From: Bacillota bacterium
GTDB taxonomy: Bacteria; Bacillota; Clostridia; Peptostreptococcales; Thermotaleaceae
Reading direction: 5' to 3'
NCBI GenBank assembly: GCA_023623095.1
Contig: JAMNXX010000119.1
Coordinates: 1-5,612 of the forward strand
DNA: 5,612 nt
This document shows positions 1 to 5,556 of this stretch, one piece after another (positions within the stretch are counted from its first letter, which is position 1; each line of letters begins with the position of its first letter). The translations under genes and the position numbers were made by a program. The notes under the pieces were generated by a model. The model was not told the DNA's origin. It searched no databases and saw only the letters and a list, made by a program, of their open reading frames with translations.

Positions 1-126
1 TCTGCAAACATCTATTATTTTACAAGATATGGATAAAAAAATCAGCGAAAAGAAATTCACCCTTTAAAGAATTTTCACTGATCCTACGGAAGAAGTTAAA
101 TTTAAAAGGGAATTGATAAAAAATGA

Positions 127-804
127 CTAGAACTCATAAATTTCATTTGGTTTTAAAAGGATAACTTCTGCATGAGAAACTTTTTTCTTAAAAATTTCCG
201 GGTCGGTTTCGATGACAGGGAATGTATTGTAATGCATCGGAATTACTTTTTTGGGCTGGAGAAATTCAACGGCACGCACTGCATCCTCTATATCCATGGT
301 AAAGTTGCCACCGATGGGAAGCATCGCTACATCGATATTTTCGTTCTCTAGTAACTTCATATCCATTGTTAGGCCGGTATCTCCTGCATGATAGATTTTT
401 TTGCCATTTACTTCTATAAGAAATCCACAAGGATTACCGCCATACAGCATTCCGGACTGCGTTTCAATTCCTGAGCCGTGCAGAGCAGGAGTCATCTTTA
501 CGATTCCAAATTCAAATTTTGTCCGGCCGCCGATATGCATTGGATGCGCAGCAATACCATGCTGGCTTAGATAATTCGAGATTTCAAAATTGGTAATGAC
601 GGTAGCATTGTTGTTTTTTGCAATGGAGATCGTATCTCCCAAATGATCACCATGTCCATGGGTTACAAAAATATGAGTAATGTCTTTGATATCACTTGTT
701 TTTAAAGGACATTGAGCATTATCGGATATAAATGGATCGATCAATGCTTTAAAATCTCCTTCTTCCACATAAAAGCAAGCATGTCCTAAAAATTTGATCT
801 TCAT
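127..804 (-). CDS. Metal-dependent hydrolase, metallo-beta-lactamase fold (UPF0173 / YtkL-like)
   Basis: A 225-aa protein of the compact metallo-beta-lactamase-fold hydrolases often annotated as UPF0173; the physiological substrate is not known to me. Metal ligands are visible: His49-x-His51-x-Asp53-His54 (THGHGDH), His109 (ALHGS), Asp142 (HAGDTG) and His191 (PMHYN). The start [11 protein letters not shown] is typical of the family and the length is normal. No signal peptide or membrane segment is seen, so it is probably cytoplasmic. The ATG at 802-804 has a good ribosome site (AAAGGAG at about 811-817, minus strand). The same frame is open up to 921, but that extension would cross the promoter at 845-873 and has no family similarity. 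The gene is monocistronic and divergent from the small-protein genes. No strong terminator follows it; a weak bulged hairpin (about 47-75) with a short T run is the only candidate. The family call is firm; the function is unknown. Confidence 0.92.
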   Translation of the reverse strand: MKIKFLGHACFYVEEGDFKALIDPFISDNAQCPLKTSDIKDITHIFVTHGHGDHLGDTISIAKNNNATVITNFEISNYLSQHGIAAHPMHIGGRTKFEFGIVKMTPALHGSGIETQSGMLYGGNPCGFLIEVNGKKIYHAGDTGLTMDMKLLENENIDVAMLPIGGNFTMDIEDAVRAVEFLQPKKVIPMHYNTFPVIETDPEIFKKKVSHAEVILLKPNEIYEF

Positions 805-844
805 ATTGTTTTCTCCTTTCTGAAAAAAGAGTCTATTTACTTTT

Positions 845-873
845 ATTATACTATTATGGGAATATTTGTTCAA
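845..873 (-). promoter_or_regulatory. Promoter of the hydrolase gene
   Basis: On the minus strand, a -35 TTGAAC (868-873) is separated by exactly 17 bp from a perfect -10 TATAAT (845-850). The predicted start near 838 gives a leader of about 35 nt with the ribosome site and ATG at 804. This is a sigma-A type promoter. It also supports the short start of the hydrolase. Confidence 0.7.
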
Positions 874-946
874 TGATATATAGTATGCCCTTTTCAGCTG
901 GATAATGCATGAAGAAAACAAAAAAAGAAAAACTTCTGAAAATTAG

Positions 947-975
947 TAGAAAAAAAAACAAAGATATGATATACT
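947..975 (+). promoter_or_regulatory. Putative promoter of the first small-protein gene
   Basis: A -10 TATACT (970-975, 5 of 6 to consensus) lies 17 bp after a weak -35 TAGAAA (947-952, 4 of 6). Transcription would begin near 982, immediately before the palindrome at 984-1001. That is the usual place for a repressor site blocking initiation or early elongation. The -35 is poor, so dependence on an activator is possible. Confidence 0.45.
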
Positions 976-983
976 ACAAGTAA

Positions 984-1001
984 TATGTAATCGATTACAT
1001 A
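984..1001. promoter_or_regulatory. Operator 1: perfect 18-bp palindrome, LacI/CcpA (cre)-type
   Basis: TATGTAATCGATTACATA is a perfect 18-bp palindrome with a central CG. Its 14-bp core (986-999) fits the published catabolite-responsive element consensus TGWNANCGNTNWCA at every defined position and has the general form of LacI/GalR-family operators. It overlaps the predicted transcription start, so repression is the likely effect. Whether CcpA or a dedicated LacI-family regulator binds cannot be told; no regulator gene is in the window. Confidence 0.65.
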
Positions 1002-1027
1002 ACCCATCCAATAAGTATAGAAAAGAA

Positions 1028-1156
1028 ATGGAGTGGGTTGATCTTAACAGCAAAGCTGTAACCGATTACACACGTTCAAAATGGTTCTCTTTCGTATATG
1101 AAAATCTGAAAATACGTATATATATGGACGATGTCAGAAAACTAAAAAAATCGTAA
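1028..1156 (+). CDS. Possible 42-aa leader peptide ORF (doubtful)
   Basis: An ATG at 1028 opens a 43-codon frame ending in TAA at 1154-1156, 19 nt before the ATG of the first 59-aa gene. The product, starting MEWVDLNSKAV and ending VRKLKKS, is basic at its C-terminus and resembles no family I recognise. The upstream sequence (AGAAAAG) is purine-rich but lacks a real GGAG core, and operator 2 lies inside the frame. Open frames of this length are expected by chance in DNA this AT-rich, so this may be plain 5' UTR. Confidence 0.2.
   Translation: MEWVDLNSKAVTDYTRSKWFSFVYENLKIRIYMDDVRKLKKS
1057..1070. promoter_or_regulatory. Operator 2: second cre/LacI-type site
   Basis: TGTAACCGATTACA differs from the core of operator 1 at one base and again fits TGWNANCGNTNWCA. 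The two centres are 71 bp apart, close to but not exactly seven helical turns, so looping between two repressor dimers is conceivable. The site lies within the predicted 5' UTR, upstream of the first 59-aa gene. Confidence 0.6.
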
Positions 1157-1175
1157 AAGAGAAGGAGGAAAAGAT

Positions 1176-1355
1176 ATGGATTTCATTAAAATGTTAATAC
1201 AAAAAAGGGATGCGTTGATGGACAAATATGTTTCTCTGATCAAAAAACCGCAATTGTCTGAACAGGAGATTATTCTGAAAAATACAATGCATCAAGAATT
1301 AATCCGCTTGGATCTTCAAATAGAAGACGAAAAAAATCAATTGGAAGCGAGCTAG
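1176..1355 (+). CDS. 59-aa helical protein of unknown function, paralogue A
   Basis: A 60-codon gene with a very strong ribosome site (AAGGAGG, 7 nt before ATG 1176) ending at TAG 1353-1355. The product is small, highly charged and probably cytoplasmic: no signal peptide, no membrane span, no Cys. It looks like a two-helix hairpin. Helix 1 spans about residues 3-24 (QKRDALMDKYVSLIKK), the turn is at Pro25, and helix 2 begins at LSEQE with hydrophobic residues at helical spacing up to about residue 56. It aligns without gaps over all 59 residues with the protein at 1748-1927, with 22 identities. It sits behind a promoter with two operator-like palindromes and ahead of two terminators, so it is probably a separate regulated unit. 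It vaguely recalls Spo0E-like helical hairpins in size and form but lacks the SxxxD signature. I do not recognise the family. That it is a real gene is supported by the ribosome site and the paralogue. Confidence 0.8.
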   Translation: MDFIKMLIQKRDALMDKYVSLIKKPQLSEQEIILKNTMHQELIRLDLQIEDEKNQLEAS

Positions 1356-1436
1356 AAAGAGAACAGATATTTTTTAAAGCCATGTCTAAAATGAAAAAAC
1401 ATGGGAAGCTTTTAAAAACACGATACCAATTATAGT

Positions 1437-1480
1437 GAGAGAAGACGGTGAAAAAGGTTTCATGTCTTCTTTTTGTTTTT
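1437..1480 (+). terminator. Intrinsic terminator after paralogue A
   Basis: Arms AGAAGAC (1440-1446) and GTCTTCT (1464-1470) continue inward, past a bulged G1447, as GTGAAA/TTTCAT around an AAGG loop. This makes a stem of about 13 bp. It is followed by a T-rich tail (five T, G, five T) ending at 1480. It would end transcription about 80 nt after the paralogue A stop codon. Confidence 0.85.
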
Positions 1481-1513
1481 GAATGGGTAAAAATATGGTT
1501 TATTTACGATGAC

Positions 1514-1558
1514 ATGACTGCTTGAAGAAAAAAAGTAAATGATAGCGGTCATTTTTTT
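1514..1558 (+). terminator. Second intrinsic terminator, tandem to the first
   Basis: ATGACTGCT (1514-1522) pairs with AGCGGTCAT (1544-1552), a 9-bp stem with one G-T wobble around an A-rich 21-nt loop, followed directly by seven T. No gene lies between this and the terminator ending at 1480. It is either a back-up terminator or closes a short unrecognised transcript. The large loop makes it weaker than the first. Confidence 0.6.
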
Positions 1559-1652
1559 GTTAAATTAATATCGAAAAAGGTATATAATCAATATAGGCTG
1601 ATAAAAAGGTTTGAACCACTTTATTACAATTATATTAAAATTCATAATATTG

Positions 1653-1681
1653 TTTACAAATCCTAACGTTTCTAATATAAT
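1653..1681 (+). promoter_or_regulatory. Promoter of the second small-protein gene
   Basis: A -35 TTTACA (1653-1658) and a perfect -10 TATAAT (1676-1681) are separated by exactly 17 bp. The predicted start is near 1688, two bases before the hairpin at 1690-1712, giving a leader of about 60 nt. No copy of the operator palindromes lies here, so paralogue B is probably controlled differently from paralogue A. Confidence 0.8.
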
Positions 1682-1689
1682 AAAATAAA

Positions 1690-1712
1690 GGGCATTAGGC
1701 TCTATATTGCCC
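1690..1712 (+). other. 5' UTR hairpin ahead of paralogue B
   Basis: GGGCA (1690-1694) pairs with TGCCC (1708-1712) around a 13-nt loop, at the very 5' end of the predicted transcript and well before the ribosome site at about 1732-1738. Hairpins in this position commonly protect mRNAs from 5'-dependent decay; that role is inferred. Confidence 0.45.
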
Positions 1713-1747
1713 GAAAAACAAATTTAGAAAAAGGAGGACAAAAGAAT

Positions 1748-1927
1748 ATGGGAATGGTAGGAATTCTCATGAAACAAAGAGACATGATCATGGATCGGTA
1801 CATCGCATTGATGAAGAAATTCGATCTAACAGAAGCAGAAATGCATGCAAAGAAACAAATGCAGAATCAACTTATCGACTTGGATTTTAGAATTGAGCAG
1901 GCGAAAGAAGAAGAAGACGGCTTATAA
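1748..1927 (+). CDS. 59-aa helical protein of unknown function, paralogue B
   Basis: A 60-codon gene from ATG 1748 to TAA 1925-1927, with AAGGAGG about 10 nt upstream. Its length equals that of paralogue A and the two align without gaps: 22 of 59 identical, most other positions conservative. Shared blocks are RDxxMDxYxxLxKK (residues 11-24), L[ST]ExE (27-31), and LIxLDxxIE (42-50) followed by Lys53. This predicts a two-helix hairpin or coiled coil with a charged surface and an acidic C-terminal tail (KEEEDG). There is no Cys, signal peptide or membrane segment. It is transcribed from its own strong promoter and ends at the terminator at 2047-2095. Function unknown; oligomerisation or protein binding is the most that can be inferred. 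Confidence 0.83.
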   Translation: MGMVGILMKQRDMIMDRYIALMKKFDLTEAEMHAKKQMQNQLIDLDFRIEQAKEEEDGL

Positions 1928-2046
1928 TCAGTTACATGGTTAGTTAATTAACAAACTACCCCAAAAAAGGGAGTGGCCGTCATTGCTGAACAAAATGAAA
2001 AATCTTTTTTCATGAAGCGAAAAAGAAAAAAGAAGATTTCTAACAC

Positions 2047-2095
2047 ATAATAAAGACTCTGAGTTGTAACGGGCTTAGGGTCTTTATTATTTCTT
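2047..2095 (+). terminator. Long-stemmed terminator after paralogue B
   Basis: Arms 2047-2063 and 2074-2090 form a 17-bp stem with two G-T wobbles (core ATAATAAAGAC / GTCTTTATTAT) around the loop TTGTAACGGG, followed by TTCTT. The T-rich 3' arm merges into the tail. Because the outer stem is A-rich on its 5' side, it may also act on the minus strand. The 119 nt between the paralogue B stop and the stem hold a purine-rich, imperfect inverted repeat (2000-2011 with 2025-2039) and no convincing gene. Confidence 0.75.
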
Positions 2096-2192
2096 AAATC
2101 GAATAAAAAACTGAAACTCCAAGAATTTAGATAGTTCCCAAAAATATGAAAATAGTTACGAATACGTTAAAAATATTGATTAAATTTTAAAT

Positions 2193-2220
2193 TTGTGTTT
2201 TTCTCAAAATAATGTATAAT
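2193..2220 (+). promoter_or_regulatory. Putative promoter of the crt-hbd operon
   Basis: A perfect -10 TATAAT (2215-2220) is preceded at 16 bp by a weak -35 TTGTGT (2193-2198). The start would be near 2227, leaving a leader of about 125 nt before crt. No Rex-type or cre-type site was found in the leader by eye. Confidence 0.5.
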
Positions 2221-2352
2221 TCTTTAATGGGATAAGTTTTTAAAACGCCGGATAGAATATGAAAAACTTGAATAGAGATAAAGTTGAAGAAGTGGTTATT
2301 GTGGTATATGCTTGATAGAGAAACAACTTTTTTATGAAAGGAAGGGAATACG

Positions 2353-3132
2353 ATGTCTTTAGATTTGATTAACGTTCAAAAAGAAGAACGGATTGCGATT
2401 TTAAAAGTAAATCGGCCTGAGGCGCTTAATTCTCTGAATGAGACAGTATTGAAACAGATGGATACTGCGATTGAGCAGCTGGAGAACGACGATACGGTAG
2501 ATGTTGTGATCATTACAGGAGAAGGGAAGGCGTTCGTTGCCGGAGCAGATATTGTAGCGATGAAGGATTTGAATGCGGAGCAAGGCCGTATGTGGGGAAA
2601 TTTAGGACAAAAAGTGTTTCGCAAAATAGAGACGATGAGCAAACCCGTTATTGCAGCCGTAAATGGATTTGCTTTGGGAGGCGGCTGTGAATTAGCGATG
2701 GCTTGTGACATCCGAATTGCCAGTGAAAAAGCAAAGTTTGGGCAGCCAGAGGTTGGTTTAGGAATCACTCCGGGATATTCGGGGACTCAGAGACTTCCCA
2801 GGCTGGTAGGAGTTGCAAAAGCGAAAGAGTTGATATTTACAGGGGAAATGATCCCAGCAGATGAGGCGGAAAGGATCGGATTGGTCAATAAGGTTGTTAA
2901 GCACGAGGATCTGCTTACGGAAGCAAAAGAAATGGCGAATAAAATCTTAAAGAATGCTCAAATAGCAGTTCGCTATTCGAAGATAGCCATCAACAGAGGA
3001 ATTGAAACGGATATTGATACCGGAATTGAAATCGAAGCAAATTTGTTTGGGCTTTGCTTTGCTACAAAAGACCAAAAAGAGGGAATGAGTGCTTTCGTAG
3101 AAAAAAGAAAGCCTGAATTTAAAGGAGAATAA
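2353..3132 (+). CDS. crt: 3-hydroxybutyryl-CoA dehydratase (crotonase)
   Basis: A 259-aa enoyl-CoA hydratase/isomerase superfamily protein, cytoplasmic, interconverting 3-hydroxybutyryl-CoA and crotonyl-CoA. Both acid/base glutamates are present and 20 residues apart, as in rat mitochondrial hydratase: Glu113 in GGGCELA and Glu133 in FGQPEVGLG. The oxyanion-hole backbone positions correspond to Ala65 (FVAGADI) and Gly110 (ALGGGCE). Length, the KVFRKIE and PGYSGTQRLPR blocks, and the C-terminal FVEKRKPEF closely match clostridial Crt, so short-chain specificity is inferred. The ATG has a GGAAGG ribosome site 7 nt upstream. It is the first gene of a pair with hbd (58-nt gap), which catalyses the adjacent step. 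A broader role in beta-oxidation or amino-acid fermentation cannot be excluded. Confidence 0.93.
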   Translation: MSLDLINVQKEERIAILKVNRPEALNSLNETVLKQMDTAIEQLENDDTVDVVIITGEGKAFVAGADIVAMKDLNAEQGRMWGNLGQKVFRKIETMSKPVIAAVNGFALGGGCELAMACDIRIASEKAKFGQPEVGLGITPGYSGTQRLPRLVGVAKAKELIFTGEMIPADEAERIGLVNKVVKHEDLLTEAKEMANKILKNAQIAVRYSKIAINRGIETDIDTGIEIEANLFGLCFATKDQKEGMSAFVEKRKPEFKGE

Positions 3133-3147
3133 AAAAATTTAAAGAAT

Positions 3148-3181
3148 CTATGTTTTTATGAAAAAATTTTTATCTACATAG
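3148..3181 (+). other. Hairpin in the crt-hbd gap touching the hbd ribosome site
   Basis: CTATGT (3148-3153) pairs with ACATAG (3176-3181) around an AT-rich loop containing A6T5. The 3' arm overlaps the first two bases of the hbd AGGAGG (3180-3185). It has no T tail, so it is not a terminator; a minor effect on hbd translation or on mRNA processing is possible. Confidence 0.3.
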
Positions 3182-3190
3182 GAGGGAAAA

Positions 3191-4036
3191 ATGATGAAAA
3201 AAATAGGTGTATTAGGTACAGGTACAATGGGGGCAGGGATTGTTCAAGTATTTGCTCAAAATGGCTTCGAGGTAGTCAATCGAAGCAGGCGTCAAACTTC
3301 TATCGATAAGGGGCTTGCAATTGTTACGAAAAACCTCGATAGAAGCGTGCAAAAAGGGAGAATGACGGAAGAAGAAAAACAAGAGATTTTAGGGAGAATC
3401 CAAACTTCCACTGAATTAGAAATCGTGAAGGACTGCGATTTGATTGTTGAGGCAGCGACAGAAAATTTGGAAGCTAAAAAAGAGCTGTTTGCGGAATTAG
3501 ATAAGTTATGTAAACCGGAAACAATCTTCGCTACAAATACTTCATCTCTGTCGATTACAGAGATTGCTTCTGCAACCAATCGACCCGATAAAGTTATCGG
3601 TATGCATTTCTTCAACCCGGTTCCTGTTATGAAGCTGGTTGAAATCATTAAAGGAATAGCAACATCGGAAGAAACGAAAACAACGATTGTTGAATTGGCA
3701 AAAACAATCGGGAAAACACCTGTGGAAGTAGAAGAAGCTCCTGGATTTGTTGTCAATCGAATATTGATTCCGATGATCAATGAAGCCATTGGCATTTATG
3801 CAGATGGAGTTGCAAAAGCAGAGGATATTGACGAAGCGATGAAATTGGGTGCAAACCATCCGATGGGGCCTTTGGCCTTAGGAGATTTAATCGGATTGGA
3901 TGTTTGCCTGGCCATCATGGAAGTATTGTATAATGAATTTGGTGACAGCAAATACAGACCGCATCCGCTGCTTCGAAAAATGGTAAGAGGAAACTTGTTG
4001 GGAAGAAAGACCGGTGCTGGATTCTATCAATATTAA
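3191..4036 (+). CDS. hbd: 3-hydroxybutyryl-CoA dehydrogenase
   Basis: A 281-aa member of the 3-hydroxyacyl-CoA dehydrogenase family, cytoplasmic, reducing acetoacetyl-CoA to (S)-3-hydroxybutyryl-CoA or the reverse. An N-terminal Rossmann domain carries GTGTMG (9-14). Catalytic and substrate residues match human HADH and clostridial Hbd: Ser118, His139 (GMHFFNP), Glu151 (KLVE) and Asn189 (FVVNR). The C-terminal helical domain has [18 protein letters not shown] and ends [11 protein letters not shown]. The length is normal. Two ATGs in tandem (3191, 3194) follow AGGAGG by 5 and 8 nt; the second gives better spacing and the family start MKKIGVLG, so either may be used. Oddity: the end of beta-strand 2 reads VVNRSRR (28-34), with Ser32 where NAD-specific homologues have Asp, hinting at NADP(H) use. 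It is the second gene of the crt-hbd operon and is followed by a strong terminator. Confidence 0.94.
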   Translation: MMKKIGVLGTGTMGAGIVQVFAQNGFEVVNRSRRQTSIDKGLAIVTKNLDRSVQKGRMTEEEKQEILGRIQTSTELEIVKDCDLIVEAATENLEAKKELFAELDKLCKPETIFATNTSSLSITEIASATNRPDKVIGMHFFNPVPVMKLVEIIKGIATSEETKTTIVELAKTIGKTPVEVEEAPGFVVNRILIPMINEAIGIYADGVAKAEDIDEAMKLGANHPMGPLALGDLIGLDVCLAIMEVLYNEFGDSKYRPHPLLRKMVRGNLLGRKTGAGFYQY

Positions 4037-4056
4037 AAGCAAGTTTTTTTAATAAG

Positions 4057-4095
4057 AGAACCTCTTTGATGGATATTTCAAAGAGGTTCTTTTTA
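4057..4095 (+). terminator. Intrinsic terminator of the crt-hbd operon
   Basis: A perfect 13-bp stem, AGAACCTCTTTGA (4057-4069) with its complement at 4078-4090, around an 8-nt loop, followed by TTTTT. It lies 20 nt after the hbd stop. The minus-strand side lacks a T run, so it should not serve the convergent murC, for which no clear terminator is visible. Confidence 0.92.
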
Positions 4096-4146
4096 TTTAT
4101 CCTTTACAGTTTCCGGTTTTGCTTCAAAAAGTGAAAGCCGAATTGT

Positions 4147-5556
4147 TTACGCAAATGATTTTTTATGATTGGGTGCTATGGCTTTTTGTTGTTTTTGTAG
4201 ACTGCTGCAAACGATTTTCTCTTTTTCTGCATGGAGCGAATCGAGCAGCATTTGACCAACCTGATAGATATTTCCTGCTCCCATGGTTAGGATCAAATCT
4301 TTCGGTTGGATTTCTTTTTTCAAGTATTCAACGATCCGATGAAAGTCATGGATATAGATGACATCCTTATGCTGTTTGCGGATGGCTTCTGCGAGATCTT
4401 TTGCATGGATGATTCCGGTATCCGGTTCCCGTGCAGCATAAATATCCGTGATAATGATTTTATCTGCTTCTGCAAAGGAGCCGGCAAAATCATGCAGCAG
4501 CGCTTTTGTACGTGTATATGTATGGGGTTGAAAGACAGACCAAATACGGTTGTGTGGAACTTGGGCCGCCCCTGCCAAAGTCGCTTTGACTTCGGTAGGA
4601 TGGTGCGCATAATCATCGATCACAGTGATATCATCAACAACTCCCAATATATCGAATCTCCTGTGTGTTCCTTTGAAAGCAGAAAGAAATTTTTGGATCT
4701 GTTCCATAGGGACTCCTAATGTATGGCAGCATGCGATGGAAGCCAGTGCATTGCAAACATTATGCTTGCCCGGAATATTTAGATGGAACTGTCCGAGGGG
4801 CTGCTCTCGAACCATGACATCAAAGACGGGAAATCCATTTTTATCAAGTGAGATGTTGACTGCTCGATAATCAGAATTGCTCTCTAATCCATAAGTGATG
4901 ACATTGCAATGCATGTGAGGCAGAATTTGCTGTATGTTCGGATCATCTGCAAATGCAATTAAAAATCCGTCTTCAGGGATCAATTGACCGAATTTTGTAA
5001 AAGTATTGGTAATATGTTGTATATTTTTAAAATAATCCAGATGGTCTAAGTCGATGTTTAAAATGATTCCGATTCGGGGAAATAAATTTAAGAAATTCTC
5101 CTTATACTCGCAGGCTTCTGTAATCAGATAATTGCTATTTCCCACTTTTACATTTCCTCCGATCTCATCCAATTCGCCGCCGATGAGTATGGTTGGATCA
5201 AAACCGCTGTGTTCCAAAATCAAGGAGATAATGGACGTCGTTGTTGTTTTCCCATGGGTCCCCGAGATAGCAATGCTGTTCGAAAATTTCTTCATGAGAA
5301 GACCGAGAGCTTCTGCCCGGCTGATAGTAGGAATGTTTAATTCTCTGGCTTTGACAAGTTCCGGATTATCTTCTTTGATTGCAGTTGTATAAATGACCAG
5401 ATCACAAGAAGGAAGGTGATTGGGATGATGTCCGGAAAAGATTTCTATCCCTTGCTGCTTGAGTTTTTCTGTTATTTTCGATGATTTCATATCCGAGCCG
5501 GATATTTTATAGCCAAATTGCAGTAATATTTCAGCGATAGCACTCATCCCAATCAC
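4147..5556 (-). CDS. murC: UDP-N-acetylmuramate--L-alanine ligase, 5'-truncated
   Basis: A Mur ligase adding L-Ala to UDP-MurNAc with ATP, the first amino-acid step of peptidoglycan synthesis; cytoplasmic. Numbered from the GTG at 5556: ATP loop GTHGKTTTT (99-107), EACEYKENF (147-155), DHLDYF (171-176), GKHNVCNALA (263-272), FKGTHRRFD (294-302), DDYAHHPTEV (314-323), QPHTYTRTK (343-351). These cover the central and C-terminal Mur ligase domains, and the stop is TAA at 4147-4149. The N-terminus is not natural. Family members begin with a strand and the uridine-binding loop GxGGxGMS, but here only IGMS remains, and everything upstream (5544-5612) is an inverted copy of 5360-5428. Genuine sequence therefore begins near 5544-5553; roughly 10-20 residues are missing. 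The GTG abuts its apparent ribosome site and should not be trusted as a start; the frame is in fact open to the window edge. It converges on hbd. The family call is certain. Confidence 0.93.
   Translation of the reverse strand: MIGMSAIAEILLQFGYKISGSDMKSSKITEKLKQQGIEIFSGHHPNHLPSCDLVIYTTAIKEDNPELVKARELNIPTISRAEALGLLMKKFSNSIAISGTHGKTTTTSIISLILEHSGFDPTILIGGELDEIGGNVKVGNSNYLITEACEYKENFLNLFPRIGIILNIDLDHLDYFKNIQHITNTFTKFGQLIPEDGFLIAFADDPNIQQILPHMHCNVITYGLESNSDYRAVNISLDKNGFPVFDVMVREQPLGQFHLNIPGKHNVCNALASIACCHTLGVPMEQIQKFLSAFKGTHRRFDILGVVDDITVIDDYAHHPTEVKATLAGAAQVPHNRIWSVFQPHTYTRTKALLHDFAGSFAEADKIIITDIYAAREPDTGIIHAKDLAEAIRKQHKDVIYIHDFHRIVEYLKKEIQPKDLILTMGAGNIYQVGQMLLDSLHAEKEKIVCSSLQKQQKAIAPNHKKSFA
5360..5428 (+). 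repeat. 69-bp inverted repeat, arm 1 (native copy inside murC)
   Basis: This stretch encodes, on the minus strand, murC residues from about SGHHPN through KEDNPE, in frame and family-consistent, so it is the native copy. It is identical base for base to the reverse complement of 5544-5612. Confidence 0.97.

Noticed and set aside
1..126. Open frames entering from the left edge (ending at TAA 65-67 and TGA 114-116, plus strand) as tails of a neighbouring gene
   Set aside because: Both are short, use no recognisable motif, and no terminator follows; either could be chance. Nothing supportable in this stretch.
805..921. Upstream extension of the hydrolase reading frame, starting MFSSC
   Set aside because: It crosses a good promoter (845-873), has no homology to the family, and the ATG at 804 has a proper ribosome site and the family start [11 protein letters not shown].
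1973..2050. GTG-initiated 25-codon frame with a basic stretch (MKRKRKKK)
   Set aside because: The GTG overlaps its only SD-like sequence, and the basic run is a by-product of A-rich DNA.
2376..2768. 130-codon antisense frame inside crt
   Set aside because: Shadow of crt: Pro/Ser-rich composition, no ribosome site, and the sense strand carries all catalytic motifs.
3269..3292. Compensated double frameshift as the cause of the odd Hbd loop
   Set aside because: The spacing between GFEVV and DKGL equals that in other Hbd proteins, and alternative frames give no better match, so a real substitution is the simpler reading.
3292..3859. Antisense frames of 167 and 105 codons inside hbd
   Set aside because: Shadows of the conserved hbd coding strand with no domain resemblance or translation signals.
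4119..5392. Several plus-strand frames of 80-137 codons, and a 98-codon minus frame, opposite or overlapping murC
   Set aside because: MurC is certain on the minus strand; these have no ribosome sites or family features.
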